Assembly: GCA_020638195.1 (NCBI GenBank)
Contig: JACKJC010000002.1
Coordinates: 682,001 to 746,000 of the forward strand
Direction of reading: 5' to 3'
Source of the DNA: Methylobacteriaceae bacterium
GTDB lineage: Bacteria > Pseudomonadota > Alphaproteobacteria > Rhizobiales > Beijerinckiaceae
DNA length: 64,000 bases
Shown here in pieces: positions 1 to 7,311 of this stretch. Within the stretch, counting starts at the first letter, position 1; each line of letters starts with the position of its first letter. The position numbers and the translations under genes were made by a program. The notes under the pieces are model-generated. The model did no database searches and had not been told where the DNA came from. It saw only the letters and a program-made list of their open reading frames with translations.

Positions 1-1
1 C

Positions 2-520
2 ACCTCCGGCTCCGTGCGGCTCTATCGCCTGCTGCCGGACGGTCGGCGGCAGGTAGTGGGCTTCGCGATACCCGGCGATTTTCTCGGCCTTTCGCTGGCG
101 GAGCGGACCGTCTACGGCGCGGAAGCGTTGACTTCGGTGACCGTTTGCCGGTTCGACCGCGAGCAGTTTTCGTCGTTCGTGGACGAGCACCCGCAATTGC
201 TGCGGCGCCTGTACGACCTCGCCAACCATGAGCTCAGCCTGGCGCAGGAGCAGATGGTGCTGATCGGCCGCCGCACGGCGGAGGAGCGGGTGATCTGTTT
301 CCTTGTCGGCCTGCGCAAGCGCTGGTCGCATATCAACAATAATTCCGTGACCGTGCCGCTGCCGATGACGCGGCAGGACATCGCCGATTTTCTCGGACTG
401 ACCATCGAGACCGTCAGCCGCGCCATTTCCAAGCTGGCGCGCGAGCGGGCGCTGCTGGTGGTGCCGGATGGCGTGCGCCTGCTCGACGTCGCCCGCCTCG
501 AGGCGGTCGCGGCGGGCTGA
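2..520 (+). CDS. Crp/Fnr-family transcriptional regulator, 5' end outside the window
   Basis: The reading frame is open from base 2, so the N-terminus lies upstream; a GTG at 14 is internal. The visible 172 residues hold the second half of a cyclic-nucleotide-binding-like fold (RLYRLLPDGRRQVVGF, then PGDFLG), a long dimerisation helix, and a C-terminal winged helix. Its recognition helix carries the ETVSR signature. In FNR/FixK proteins E..SR reads a TTGAT-N4-ATCAA site, so an FNR/FixK-like specificity is inferred. No FNR-type cysteine cluster can be judged because that region is missing. In this order such proteins usually respond to oxygen or redox state. Subfamily is uncertain. Confidence 0.88.
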   Translation, partial: TSGSVRLYRLLPDGRRQVVGFAIPGDFLGLSLAERTVYGAEALTSVTVCRFDREQFSSFVDEHPQLLRRLYDLANHELSLAQEQMVLIGRRTAEERVICFLVGLRKRWSHINNNSVTVPLPMTRQDIADFLGLTIETVSRAISKLARERALLVVPDGVRLLDVARLEAVAAG

Positions 521-575
521 AGCCTGTCCACAGGGCGGTTCGCGCTTTTTGCCGGAATCGCGCTAGATTGCCCGC

Positions 576-1382
576 ATGCGCCAATATCTCGATCTGCTTT
601 CGCATGTGCTGCACGACGGCGTGGCCAAGGCCGACCGCACCGGCACCGGCACGCGCTCGATCTTCGGTCACCAGATGCGCTTCGACCTCGCCGACGGATT
701 TCCGATGGTGACGACGAAGAAGCTCTACCTGCGCGCGATCGTGCACGAGCTTCTGTGGTTCCTGAAGGGCGACACCAACATCAAGTATCTCGCCGACAAC
801 AAGGTGACGATCTGGGACGAATGGGCCGATGAGAACGGCGATCTCGGTCCGGTCTACGGCAAGCAATGGCGCTCGTGGGCGGCGCCCGACGGCCGCACGA
901 TCGACCAGATCAGCGAGGTCGTCGAGGAGATCAAGCGCAACCCGTTTTCGCGCCGGCTCGTCGTCAGCGCGTGGAATCCCGCTGATCTACCAGCGATGGC
1001 GCTCGCGCCGTGCCATTGTCTGTTCCAGTTCCATGTCGCGGAGATCGACGGGCGCAAACGGCTGTCGCTGCAGCTCTACCAGCGTTCGGCCGACGTGTTC
1101 CTGGGCGTGCCCTTCAACATCGCGAGCTATGCGCTGCTGCTTGCCATGGTCGCGCAGGTCACCGGCTGCGAGGCCGGCGATTTCGTGCATTCCTTCGGCG
1201 ATGCGCACCTCTACGACAATCACATCGAACAGGCGCAATTGCAGCTGACGCGTTCGCCGAAGCCGCTGCCGACGCTGCGCCTGAATCCGGCCGTGAAGTC
1301 GATCTTCGACTTCGCCTACGAGGACATTGCGATCGACGGCTACGAGGCCTGGCCCGCGATCAAGGCCGACGTCGCTGTCTGA
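576..1382 (+). CDS. thyA: Thymidylate synthase
   Basis: Converts dUMP to dTMP with methylenetetrahydrofolate, giving dihydrofolate that the nearby dfrA product (2091-2597) reduces. The 268 residues match the usual E. coli-type length (264). The catalytic motif is APCHCLFQF with the nucleophile at Cys146. The phosphate-binding RTGTGT is at residues 21-26, RRLVVSAWNP lies before the active site, and the dUMP-binding region QRSADVFLGVPFN follows it. The ATG start gives the standard N-terminus MRQYLDLL. The gene overlaps or abuts the DUF188 gene downstream, suggesting co-transcription. Confidence 0.98.
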   Translation: MRQYLDLLSHVLHDGVAKADRTGTGTRSIFGHQMRFDLADGFPMVTTKKLYLRAIVHELLWFLKGDTNIKYLADNKVTIWDEWADENGDLGPVYGKQWRSWAAPDGRTIDQISEVVEEIKRNPFSRRLVVSAWNPADLPAMALAPCHCLFQFHVAEIDGRKRLSLQLYQRSADVFLGVPFNIASYALLLAMVAQVTGCEAGDFVHSFGDAHLYDNHIEQAQLQLTRSPKPLPTLRLNPAVKSIFDFAYEDIAIDGYEAWPAIKADVAV

Positions 1383-1833
1383 GTTTTCGGTCCTCGTCGA
1401 CGCCGACGCCTGCCCGGTGAAGGAAGAGGTCTACAAGGTCGCGCAGCGCAGGGGCGCGCGCGTCTTCGTCGTCGCCAATTCATTCATGCAGGTTCCGCGC
1501 GCCGATTTCGTCGAGCGCGTGATCGTGCCCGCAGGACCCGACGTCGCCGACGACTGGATCGCGGAGCGCGCCACGCCGTACACGGTCGTGGTCACACAAG
1601 ACCTGCCTCTGGCGGATAGATGCGTGAAAAAGGGCGCGCGCGTCCTGTCGCCGAAGGGGCAGGAATGGACGCCGCAGAATATCGGCTCCGCGCTGGCGAC
1701 ACGCAATCTGATGACCGATCTTCGCTCGGCAGGCGAGACGACGTCCGGCCCGCCGCCGTTCGGGCCGCGCGACCGCTCGGCCTTTCTGTCGGCGCTCGAT
1801 CTCGCGTTGACACGGATGGCGCGAGCAAAATGA
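1327..1833 (+). CDS. YaiI/YqxD family protein (DUF188)
   Basis: Small conserved protein of unknown biochemical role, related to PIN-like nuclease folds. It has the family signature VDADACPVKEE near the N-terminus, then ANSFMQVPRAD, PDVADDWIAERA, TQDLPLA and KGARVLSPKG. Start choice is awkward: the only ATG upstream of the conserved part is 1327, well inside thyA, which adds about 17 residues not typical of the family. The conserved sequence begins at about 1375, where the only plausible codon is CTG overlapping the thyA stop. Either a non-ATG start coupled to thyA termination or a long overlap is needed. Family assignment is firm; the start is not. Confidence 0.9.
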   Translation: MRSTATRPGPRSRPTSLSEFSVLVDADACPVKEEVYKVAQRRGARVFVVANSFMQVPRADFVERVIVPAGPDVADDWIAERATPYTVVVTQDLPLADRCVKKGARVLSPKGQEWTPQNIGSALATRNLMTDLRSAGETTSGPPPFGPRDRSAFLSALDLALTRMARAK

Positions 1834-1865
1834 AGGGGGCCGCATCCTGCGATACGGCGGTCTTC

Positions 1866-1901
1866 AAAAAAGGAAGAGGCCGTTCCTGTCGGAACGGCCT
1901 C
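1866..1901 (-). terminator. Intrinsic terminator read on the minus strand
   Basis: A perfect 11-bp stem (1876-1886 with 1891-1901) and a 4-base loop is followed, in the minus-strand sense, by TTCC and six T residues (A run at 1866-1871). There is no T tract on the plus-strand side. It therefore best serves a minus-strand transcript entering from the dfrA upstream region, such as the small gene at 1933-2013. It may also stop plus-strand readthrough from thyA and the DUF188 gene. Confidence 0.7.
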
Positions 1902-1932
1902 CCGCATTGTCTTTGCCGGCTACAGCGGCGGA

Positions 1933-2013
1933 TTACGCGGCACCGAACGATCCACGAGGAGTCCAGGCGCGCAAAGTCCGCCACGCAGACTTCGGCTGAT
2001 GACAATGAGACAC
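1933..2013 (-). CDS. Putative 26-residue small protein with an extended Shine-Dalgarno
   Basis: A GTG-started frame encoding 26 residues (begins VSHCHQPKSAWRT, ends RGSFGAA) and a TAA stop. The support is context. A Shine-Dalgarno complementary to the 16S rRNA tail over about 13-16 bases (2014-2029) sits 7 nt before the GTG, and an intrinsic terminator in the same orientation lies about 30 nt after the stop. A weak promoter-like pair (TTTACG, 17 nt, CTAGTC) lies upstream near 2046-2075 on the minus strand. An ATG at about 2044 opens another frame that reads through the Shine-Dalgarno, which is less likely. Function is unknown. It could be a small protein, a leader peptide or a small RNA. Confidence 0.4.
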   Translation of the reverse strand: MSHCHQPKSAWRTLRAWTPRGSFGAA

Positions 2014-2029
2014 TGGATCACCTCCTTTC
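2014..2029 (-). promoter_or_regulatory. Extended Shine-Dalgarno (anti-SD complement)
   Basis: On the minus strand this reads GAAAGGAGGTGATCCA, complementary to the 3' end of 16S rRNA over essentially its whole length, and ends immediately before a GTG codon. The AGGAGG core is 7 nt from that GTG. Ordinary ribosome-binding sites elsewhere in the window match over only 4-7 bases. Confidence 0.55.
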
Positions 2030-2090
2030 GGTTGGTTGACGACATCAAGAGACTAGGGCGATTCTCTAGAAGACGTAAACAGGAAGCGTG

Positions 2091-2597
2091 ATGACGAAGA
2101 TCGTTCTTGTGGCAGCCGTGGCGCGCAATGGCGCAATCGGCGTAAAAGGCGGGCTGCCGTGGCGGATACCGAGCGATCTCAAGCATCTGCGCGCGACGAC
2201 GTGGGGGCGGCCGATGATCATGGGCCGCAAGACCTTCGATTCGATCGGCAAACCGTTGCCCGGTCGCGAATCGATCGTCGTCACGCGCGATGCTTCTTTC
2301 GCGCACGAAGGCGTGCATGTCGCGCGTTCGATCGATGACGCGATCGTGATCGGCGCCGCGCGCGCGCAGGCGATGGGCGTAGAGGAGATCATGGTGGTGG
2401 GCGGCGGCGAGCTCTATCGCGCCACGCTCGATCGTGCGGATCGCATCGTCCTGAGCGAGGTCGATCTCGCGCCGGAGGGCGACTCCTTCTTTCCCGCGCT
2501 GGACATGAGCCGCTGGCGCGAGGTCAGCCGCGAAACGCCGCCCAGAGGAGAAAATGACGACGCGGCGTTTACCGTGCGCGTGCTGGAACGCGTCTGA
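2091..2597 (+). CDS. dfrA: Dihydrofolate reductase
   Basis: Reduces dihydrofolate to tetrahydrofolate with NADPH, closing the folate cycle opened by ThyA. The 168 residues are standard length. The conserved GLPWRIPSDLKHLR contains the active-site acidic residue (the D of SDLK), followed by MIMGRKTFDSIG (cofactor and substrate binding), LPGRESIVVTR, and the NADPH-binding VVGGGELYR. The ATG at 2091 follows AGGAAG with good spacing; a GTG directly before it (2088) is a less likely start. It is followed after 130 bp by hflK, the usual order in this group. Confidence 0.97.
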   Translation: MTKIVLVAAVARNGAIGVKGGLPWRIPSDLKHLRATTWGRPMIMGRKTFDSIGKPLPGRESIVVTRDASFAHEGVHVARSIDDAIVIGAARAQAMGVEEIMVVGGGELYRATLDRADRIVLSEVDLAPEGDSFFPALDMSRWREVSRETPPRGENDDAAFTVRVLERV

Positions 2598-2727
2598 CCC
2601 CGGAAAACTGGCTTCCCCGCCATTGCAAGCCTTCATGGCGCTGCATATCTGACCTGAAGATTGCGGGCGCCGGGAGGGGCGCCTATAAGTTTCGGGCCGT
2701 TTTGACGGCCAAGAGGGAAGGACAGGA

Positions 2728-3846
2728 ATGCCCTGGAACAATCAGGACGGGCCGCGAAAGCCCGGTGGTCAGAATCCGTGGGGCGGGCCGCCCGGCCCGT
2801 GGGGCGGGGGACCCGGCGGGCCCGGCGGTACGCCGCCCGACATCGAGGATTTGCTGCGCCGCGCCCAGGACCGGCTGCAGGGCGCCATGCCCGGCGGCTT
2901 CGGCGCCAAGGGGTTGATCGCGTTCCTGCTGGTCGGCGTGCTGCTGTGGCTGCTATCTGGCTTCTACATCGTGGCCACCAACCAGGTCGGCCTCAACCTG
3001 CTGTTCGGCAAGTTCGTCGGCAAGACGAAGGAAGGCCTCAATTACAATCTGCCTTATCCGATCGGCTCGGTGATCAAGCTCGGCGTCACCGACTTCAACG
3101 CGATCGACATCGGCTCGGCGATGCGCCTCGACACGCGCACGCAGGTCGACATCCCCGAGGAAAGCCTGATGCTGACGGGCGATGAAAACATCGCCGACGT
3201 GAAGTTCCGCGTGATCTGGAAGATCGACGACCAGAAGCCCGAGGATTACGCCTTCAATATTTCCAATCCGCCGGCGACGGTGAAGGCGGTGGCCGAGAGC
3301 GCGATGCGCGAGATCGTCGGCCGCTCGCAGATCCAGAAGCTTCTGACCGCCGAGCGCAAGGTGATCGAACCGCAGTCGCAGGAGCTGATGCAGCGCGTGC
3401 TGGACGGCTACAAGGCGGGCGTGAAGATCATGCAGGTGCAATTGCTGTCGGTCGATCCGCCGGCTTCCGTGATTTCCGCCTTCCGCGACGTGACGGCGGC
3501 GCAGCAGGATCGCGACCGTCTGAAGAATGAAGCCGAAGGATACGCCAACAAGGTCGTGCCGGAAGCGCGTGGCCAGGCGGCCCGCATCCTCCAGGAAGCC
3601 GAAGCCTACAAGGAGCAGACTGTGGCCGAATCCAAAGGTCAGGCGTCACGCTTCACCCAGGTCTACGAGCAGTACAAGAAGGCGCCGCAGGTTACCCGCG
3701 AGCGCATCTATCTCGAGACCATGGAGCGCGTGTTCGGCTCGGTCGACAAGGTCATCATCGACAAGGGCGCGGGGCAGGGCGTCGTGCCCTATCTGCCGCT
3801 CGGCGAACTCAACAAGGGCAATGCGGCCGCGGGAGGCGCGAAATGA
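2728..3846 (+). CDS. hflK: FtsH protease modulator HflK
   Basis: Membrane subunit that forms the HflKC cage around the FtsH protease and modulates turnover of membrane proteins. The 372 residues begin with a Gly/Pro-rich cytoplasmic stretch (about 1-36), then a single transmembrane helix (about 61-82) and a periplasmic SPFH/Band-7 domain with a long Ala/Glu/Lys/Gln-rich coiled region (about 255-310). The C-terminus is low-complexity. It overlaps hflC by 4 nt (ATGA), so the two are translationally coupled, matching their 1:1 complex. Confidence 0.97.
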   Translation: MPWNNQDGPRKPGGQNPWGGPPGPWGGGPGGPGGTPPDIEDLLRRAQDRLQGAMPGGFGAKGLIAFLLVGVLLWLLSGFYIVATNQVGLNLLFGKFVGKTKEGLNYNLPYPIGSVIKLGVTDFNAIDIGSAMRLDTRTQVDIPEESLMLTGDENIADVKFRVIWKIDDQKPEDYAFNISNPPATVKAVAESAMREIVGRSQIQKLLTAERKVIEPQSQELMQRVLDGYKAGVKIMQVQLLSVDPPASVISAFRDVTAAQQDRDRLKNEAEGYANKVVPEARGQAARILQEAEAYKEQTVAESKGQASRFTQVYEQYKKAPQVTRERIYLETMERVFGSVDKVIIDKGAGQGVVPYLPLGELNKGNAAAGGAK

Positions 3847-4721
3847 AATCGTCTCTCGGATTTGTTCTCGCGATCATCGGTCTCGCGATTCTCGCTGCAG
3901 CCTCGGGCGCGATGTTCCAGGTCGCGCAGACCCAGCAGGCGCTCGTCCTGCGCTTCGGCGCGCCGGTCGCCGGCCGTGGCCTGATCACCCAACCTGGTCT
4001 GCACTTCAAGATCCCGCTGATCGAGACCGTGGTGCGCATCGACAATCGCATTCTCGATCTCGAGGCGCCGCGACAGGAAATCATCGCGGCCGACAACCAG
4101 CGCATCGACGTCGACGCTTTCGTTCGCTATCGCATCGTCGATGCGTTGAAATTCTATCAGGCGGCGGGCAGCATTCGCGCGGCCAACAACTTTCTGGCGT
4201 CCATCCTGAATTCCGCGGTTCGCCGCGTGCTCGGCGAAGCCACGCAGACACAGATCGTGCGCGACGATCGCGCGGCGCTGATGGGCAAGATCAAGGAACA
4301 GGTCAACAACGAGAGCAAGAACTACGGCATAGCCATCGTCGACGCCCGCCTGCGACGCGCCGACCTGCCGCGCGAAATCTCGGAGAAGGTGTTCAGCCGT
4401 ATGCAAGCCGAGCGTAAACGCGAGGCGAATGAATTCCGCGCGCAGGGTAACGAGCAGTATCAGAAGATAACGTCCAGGGCCGATCGCGACGCCATCGTCA
4501 TCAAGGCGGAGGCGCAGCAGAAGGCCGACACGATCCGGGGCGCGGGCGACGCCGAACGCAACCAGGTGTTCGCGGAAGCCTTCGGCAAGGATCCGGACTT
4601 CTTCGCCTTCTATCGCTCGATGCAGGCCTACGATCAGTCGTTCAAATCAGGCGATACGCGTTTCGTCACATCGCCGGGCTCCGACTTCTTCAAATATTTC
4701 GGCAATCCCGCGGGCAAATGA
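3843..4721 (+). CDS. hflC: FtsH protease modulator HflC
   Basis: Partner of HflK. The 292 residues have one N-terminal membrane helix (about 5-25) and a Band-7 domain containing QTQQALVLRFGAPV, then a charged coiled segment with AERKREANEFRAQG. The family has no catalytic residues; the complex acts through FtsH. The C-terminus (PDFFAFYRSMQAYDQSF) is characteristic of HflC. It starts inside the hflK stop (ATGA overlap) and is followed by a Do-like protease, forming a membrane quality-control cluster. Confidence 0.97.
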   Translation: MKSSLGFVLAIIGLAILAAASGAMFQVAQTQQALVLRFGAPVAGRGLITQPGLHFKIPLIETVVRIDNRILDLEAPRQEIIAADNQRIDVDAFVRYRIVDALKFYQAAGSIRAANNFLASILNSAVRRVLGEATQTQIVRDDRAALMGKIKEQVNNESKNYGIAIVDARLRRADLPREISEKVFSRMQAERKREANEFRAQGNEQYQKITSRADRDAIVIKAEAQQKADTIRGAGDAERNQVFAEAFGKDPDFFAFYRSMQAYDQSFKSGDTRFVTSPGSDFFKYFGNPAGK

Positions 4722-4776
4722 GCTCTGCGGGCTTGCGTGGCGGTGTCTTGGTTTCGCCGCGATTCGCACTGACTTT

Positions 4777-4790
4777 CCCGCGAAAGCGGG
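4777..4790 (+). promoter_or_regulatory. Small GAAA-tetraloop hairpin before degP
   Basis: CCCGC, a GAAA tetraloop and GCGGG form a compact hairpin ending 8 nt before the GGGAG ribosome-binding site (4799-4803) of the Do-like protease gene. It could affect translation or mRNA stability, or be chance; the stem is only 5 bp. Confidence 0.25.
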
Positions 4791-4809
4791 CTGAATTCGG
4801 GAGTTGAAC

Positions 4810-6312
4810 ATGTCGCAGGTTGTTTCGACGCGTCGTCTGGCGCGTCCTGTGGCCGCCGCCGGGCTCGCGCTGGCGCTGGCCGTGGGAGGCGCGGCGACAT
4901 TCGCGCCGCCGGTGACGCCGGCTTTCGCGCGCGCAGCGCCGGATTCCTTCGCCGATCTGGCCGCGCAGGTCAGCGGGGCGGTGGTCAATATTTCCGCGAC
5001 GCAGACTATCGAGGCCAAGCGCGGCGGCGGCCCGCAGTTCCAGCCGGGCACGCCCTTCGACGATCTGTTCGAGGAGTTCTTCAAGCGTCGCGGGCAGCAG
5101 GGCGCGGAGCCGCCGCGTCAGCGCCGTTCCAATTCGCTCGGCTCCGGCTTCGTCATCGACTCGTCGGGCATCGTCATCACCAACAATCACGTGATCGCCG
5201 ACGCCAACGAGGTCTACGTGATTTTCACCAACGGACAGAAGCTCAAGGCCGAGGTCGTCGGCAAGGACGCGAAGGTCGACGTCGCGGTGTTGCGCGTGAA
5301 GCCCGAGAAGCCGCTGACCGCGGTCAAGTTCGCCGACAGCGACAAGGCGCGTGTCGGCGACTGGGTGATGGCGGTCGGCAATCCATTCGGGCTCGGCGGC
5401 TCGGTCACGGCGGGCATCGTTTCGGCGCGCAACCGCAACATCGATAGCGGCCCCTACGACAATTACATCCAGACCGACGCGGCGATCAACAAGGGCAATT
5501 CCGGCGGCCCGCTGTTCAACATGGACGGCGACGTGATCGGCATCAACACCGCGATCCTGTCGCCGTCGGGCGGCTCGATCGGCATCGGCTTCGCGACGCC
5601 CGCCAATACGGTCGTGCCGATCATCGAGCAGTTGCAGAAATACGGCGAGACGCGGCGCGGCTGGCTCGGCGTGCGCATTCAGAACGTCGACGATTCCATC
5701 GCCGAGAGCCTCGGCCTCGGCAAGGCGCGCGGCGCGCTGATCGCCGGGGTCGACGACAAGGGGCCCGCCAAGCCCGCGGGCTTCAAGGCCGGCGACGTCA
5801 TCGTGAAGTTCGATGGCAAGACGGTGGATCAATCGCGCGACCTGCCGAAGATCGTCGCGGGAACGCCGATCGGCAAGGACGTCGACGTCGTGATCGTGCG
5901 CGACGGCAAGGAGCAGACCAGGAGCGTGAAGCTCGGTCGTCTCGAGGATGGCGAGAAGCAGGCCAAGAACGGACCCAGCCGTCGCGACAGCGATACGAAC
6001 GACAATGCGGTCAAATCTGCACTCGGCATGGATTTCGCCACGCTCGGAGACAGCCTGCGCGCGAAGTACCAGATCAAGGACAGCGTGAAGGCCGGCGTCG
6101 TGATCACGCGCGTCGATCCCTCGTCGAACGCAGCCGAAAAGCGGCTGCAGCCCGGCGAGGTCATTGTCGAGATCAACCAGAAGGCCGTCAGCAATCCTTC
6201 GGACGTTCAGGACGTTCTCAAGGGGCTGAAGAAGGACGGCAAGAAATCGGCGCTGCTGCTCGTCGCCAATGCGGCCGGCGAAGTGCGCTTCGTGCCGGTG
6301 ACGATCGACTGA
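4810..6312 (+). CDS. degP: Do-like periplasmic serine endoprotease (DegP/MucD type)
   Basis: Secreted trypsin-fold protease and chaperone that removes misfolded envelope proteins. An N-terminal signal peptide (about 1-42, with a hydrophobic Ala/Leu core) precedes the protease domain, whose triad is visible as His127 (TNNHVI), Asp157 (KVDVAV) and Ser231 (GNSGGP). Two PDZ domains follow (about 285-380 and 405-490). The ATG at 4810 lies 6 nt after GGGAG; an upstream TTG at 4804 would leave no spacing. At 500 residues it matches the DegP/MucD family. Its position after hflKC is common in Rhizobiales and fits a shared role in envelope quality control. Confidence 0.96.
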   Translation: MSQVVSTRRLARPVAAAGLALALAVGGAATFAPPVTPAFARAAPDSFADLAAQVSGAVVNISATQTIEAKRGGGPQFQPGTPFDDLFEEFFKRRGQQGAEPPRQRRSNSLGSGFVIDSSGIVITNNHVIADANEVYVIFTNGQKLKAEVVGKDAKVDVAVLRVKPEKPLTAVKFADSDKARVGDWVMAVGNPFGLGGSVTAGIVSARNRNIDSGPYDNYIQTDAAINKGNSGGPLFNMDGDVIGINTAILSPSGGSIGIGFATPANTVVPIIEQLQKYGETRRGWLGVRIQNVDDSIAESLGLGKARGALIAGVDDKGPAKPAGFKAGDVIVKFDGKTVDQSRDLPKIVAGTPIGKDVDVVIVRDGKEQTRSVKLGRLEDGEKQAKNGPSRRDSDTNDNAVKSALGMDFATLGDSLRAKYQIKDSVKAGVVITRVDPSSNAAEKRLQPGEVIVEINQKAVSNPSDVQDVLKGLKKDGKKSALLLVANAAGEVRFVPVTID

Positions 6313-6321
6313 TCGTCGTTT

Positions 6322-6345
6322 CCTTCTCCCGCAAGCGGGAGAAGG
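6322..6345. terminator. Palindromic hairpin between convergent genes
   Basis: A 10-bp perfect stem (CCTTCTCCCG with CGGGAGAAGG) around CAAG lies just after the degP stop and just before the end of the convergent hydrolase gene. There is no long T tract on either side. It may work as a bidirectional terminator, or be a dispersed palindromic repeat of the sort common in this order. Confidence 0.5.
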
Positions 6346-6348
6346 AGT

Positions 6349-7311
6349 TCAGGCCTCCAGAAACCGCAGCACTTCCGCGAACAGGGCATGGCGCTCGTTT
6401 TCGAGCGCCATCGAATGCGTGCCCCGCCCGAGAAGGACGAGCTTCTTCGATTTCGCGCGCGTGAGCAGCGGGAAAATCCTGTTGGCCATGGAGGTCGGCG
6501 TGTCGGCGTCCCATTCGCCGATGACGATCAGCACAGGGCATTCGATCCGCGAGGGATCCCAACTCGGCGCATCCTTCATCCAGTAGCGGCCGGCGTCGAA
6601 GACCACGCCGTTCGGCGCGCGCAGAACCGGCGGGTTCATCGCGGCGCCTTGCGGGTCGGTGGCCTGCGCGGCCTGCCAGAAGGCGTCGAATACGCCGTCG
6701 GGAATGAGCGCGCCCTTCGCATCTTCCGGCACGCCGCGCAGCCAGCGCTGCCTCGCCTCGTCGCGCGTCACGCCGCGCCATGCGCCGAGCTTGCCGGAGG
6801 GGTCGCCGATCGTCGGCGTCCCCTTGATCAACCAGAGCGGCGCGAACAGCGTCAGCTTGTTCACGCGTGCGAGATGGTCCTGGGTGTAGCCGGCCATGAT
6901 CGCCGTGCCCCAGGACCAGCCGAGCAGGTTGAGCCTGTCGAGCCCGTTTCGCGCACAAATGAATTCAACGACGGCGCTCACGGCGAGGATTGCCGTATCC
7001 GTCATGATGACAGGGCCCGCTGCCTCGGCGGGTCCTTCCAGTTCCTTCGGGCGATCCGAGCAGCCGTAGCCTGGCAGGTCCATGACCCAGACATCGAAGC
7101 CGGCATTCGCCAGATGATCCATCCAGGAAAGGCCCTCGATCGGCAGGTCGAAGGCGACGCTCGCCGGATAGGTCGCGCCATGCACCATCAGGAGCGTGCG
7201 TTCGGGACCGAAGGAGGCGATGTCGGCCCTGCGCTTGTTGCGCATGAACACGTTCAAACCGGCATTGGGCAGCGGCGTCGTGAATTCGCGCATCTCGATC
7301 TTCGTCGCCAT
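6349..7311 (-). CDS. Alpha/beta-fold hydrolase
   Basis: Soluble hydrolase of 320 residues. An oxyanion-loop motif MVHGAT is near residue 43, the nucleophile elbow is GWSWG with Ser133, an acidic residue lies in VIGEWDADTP, and the catalytic His is in GRGTHSM near the C-terminus. The cap region between is Trp/Pro-rich. The substrate cannot be told from sequence. Its ATG overlaps the stop of the upstream cation/proton antiporter gene by one base (TAATG), so it is translationally coupled to that gene. Confidence 0.88.
   Translation of the reverse strand: MATKIEMREFTTPLPNAGLNVFMRNKRRADIASFGPERTLLMVHGATYPASVAFDLPIEGLSWMDHLANAGFDVWVMDLPGYGCSDRPKELEGPAEAAGPVIMTDTAILAVSAVVEFICARNGLDRLNLLGWSWGTAIMAGYTQDHLARVNKLTLFAPLWLIKGTPTIGDPSGKLGAWRGVTRDEARQRWLRGVPEDAKGALIPDGVFDAFWQAAQATDPQGAAMNPPVLRAPNGVVFDAGRYWMKDAPSWDPSRIECPVLIVIGEWDADTPTSMANRIFPLLTRAKSKKLVLLGRGTHSMALENERHALFAEVLRFLEA

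Noticed and set aside
2014..2029. Exact match to the 3' end of 16S rRNA on the plus strand
   Set aside because: No other 16S sequence is adjacent. Read on the minus strand it is a long Shine-Dalgarno directly before a GTG codon, which explains it better than an rRNA fragment.
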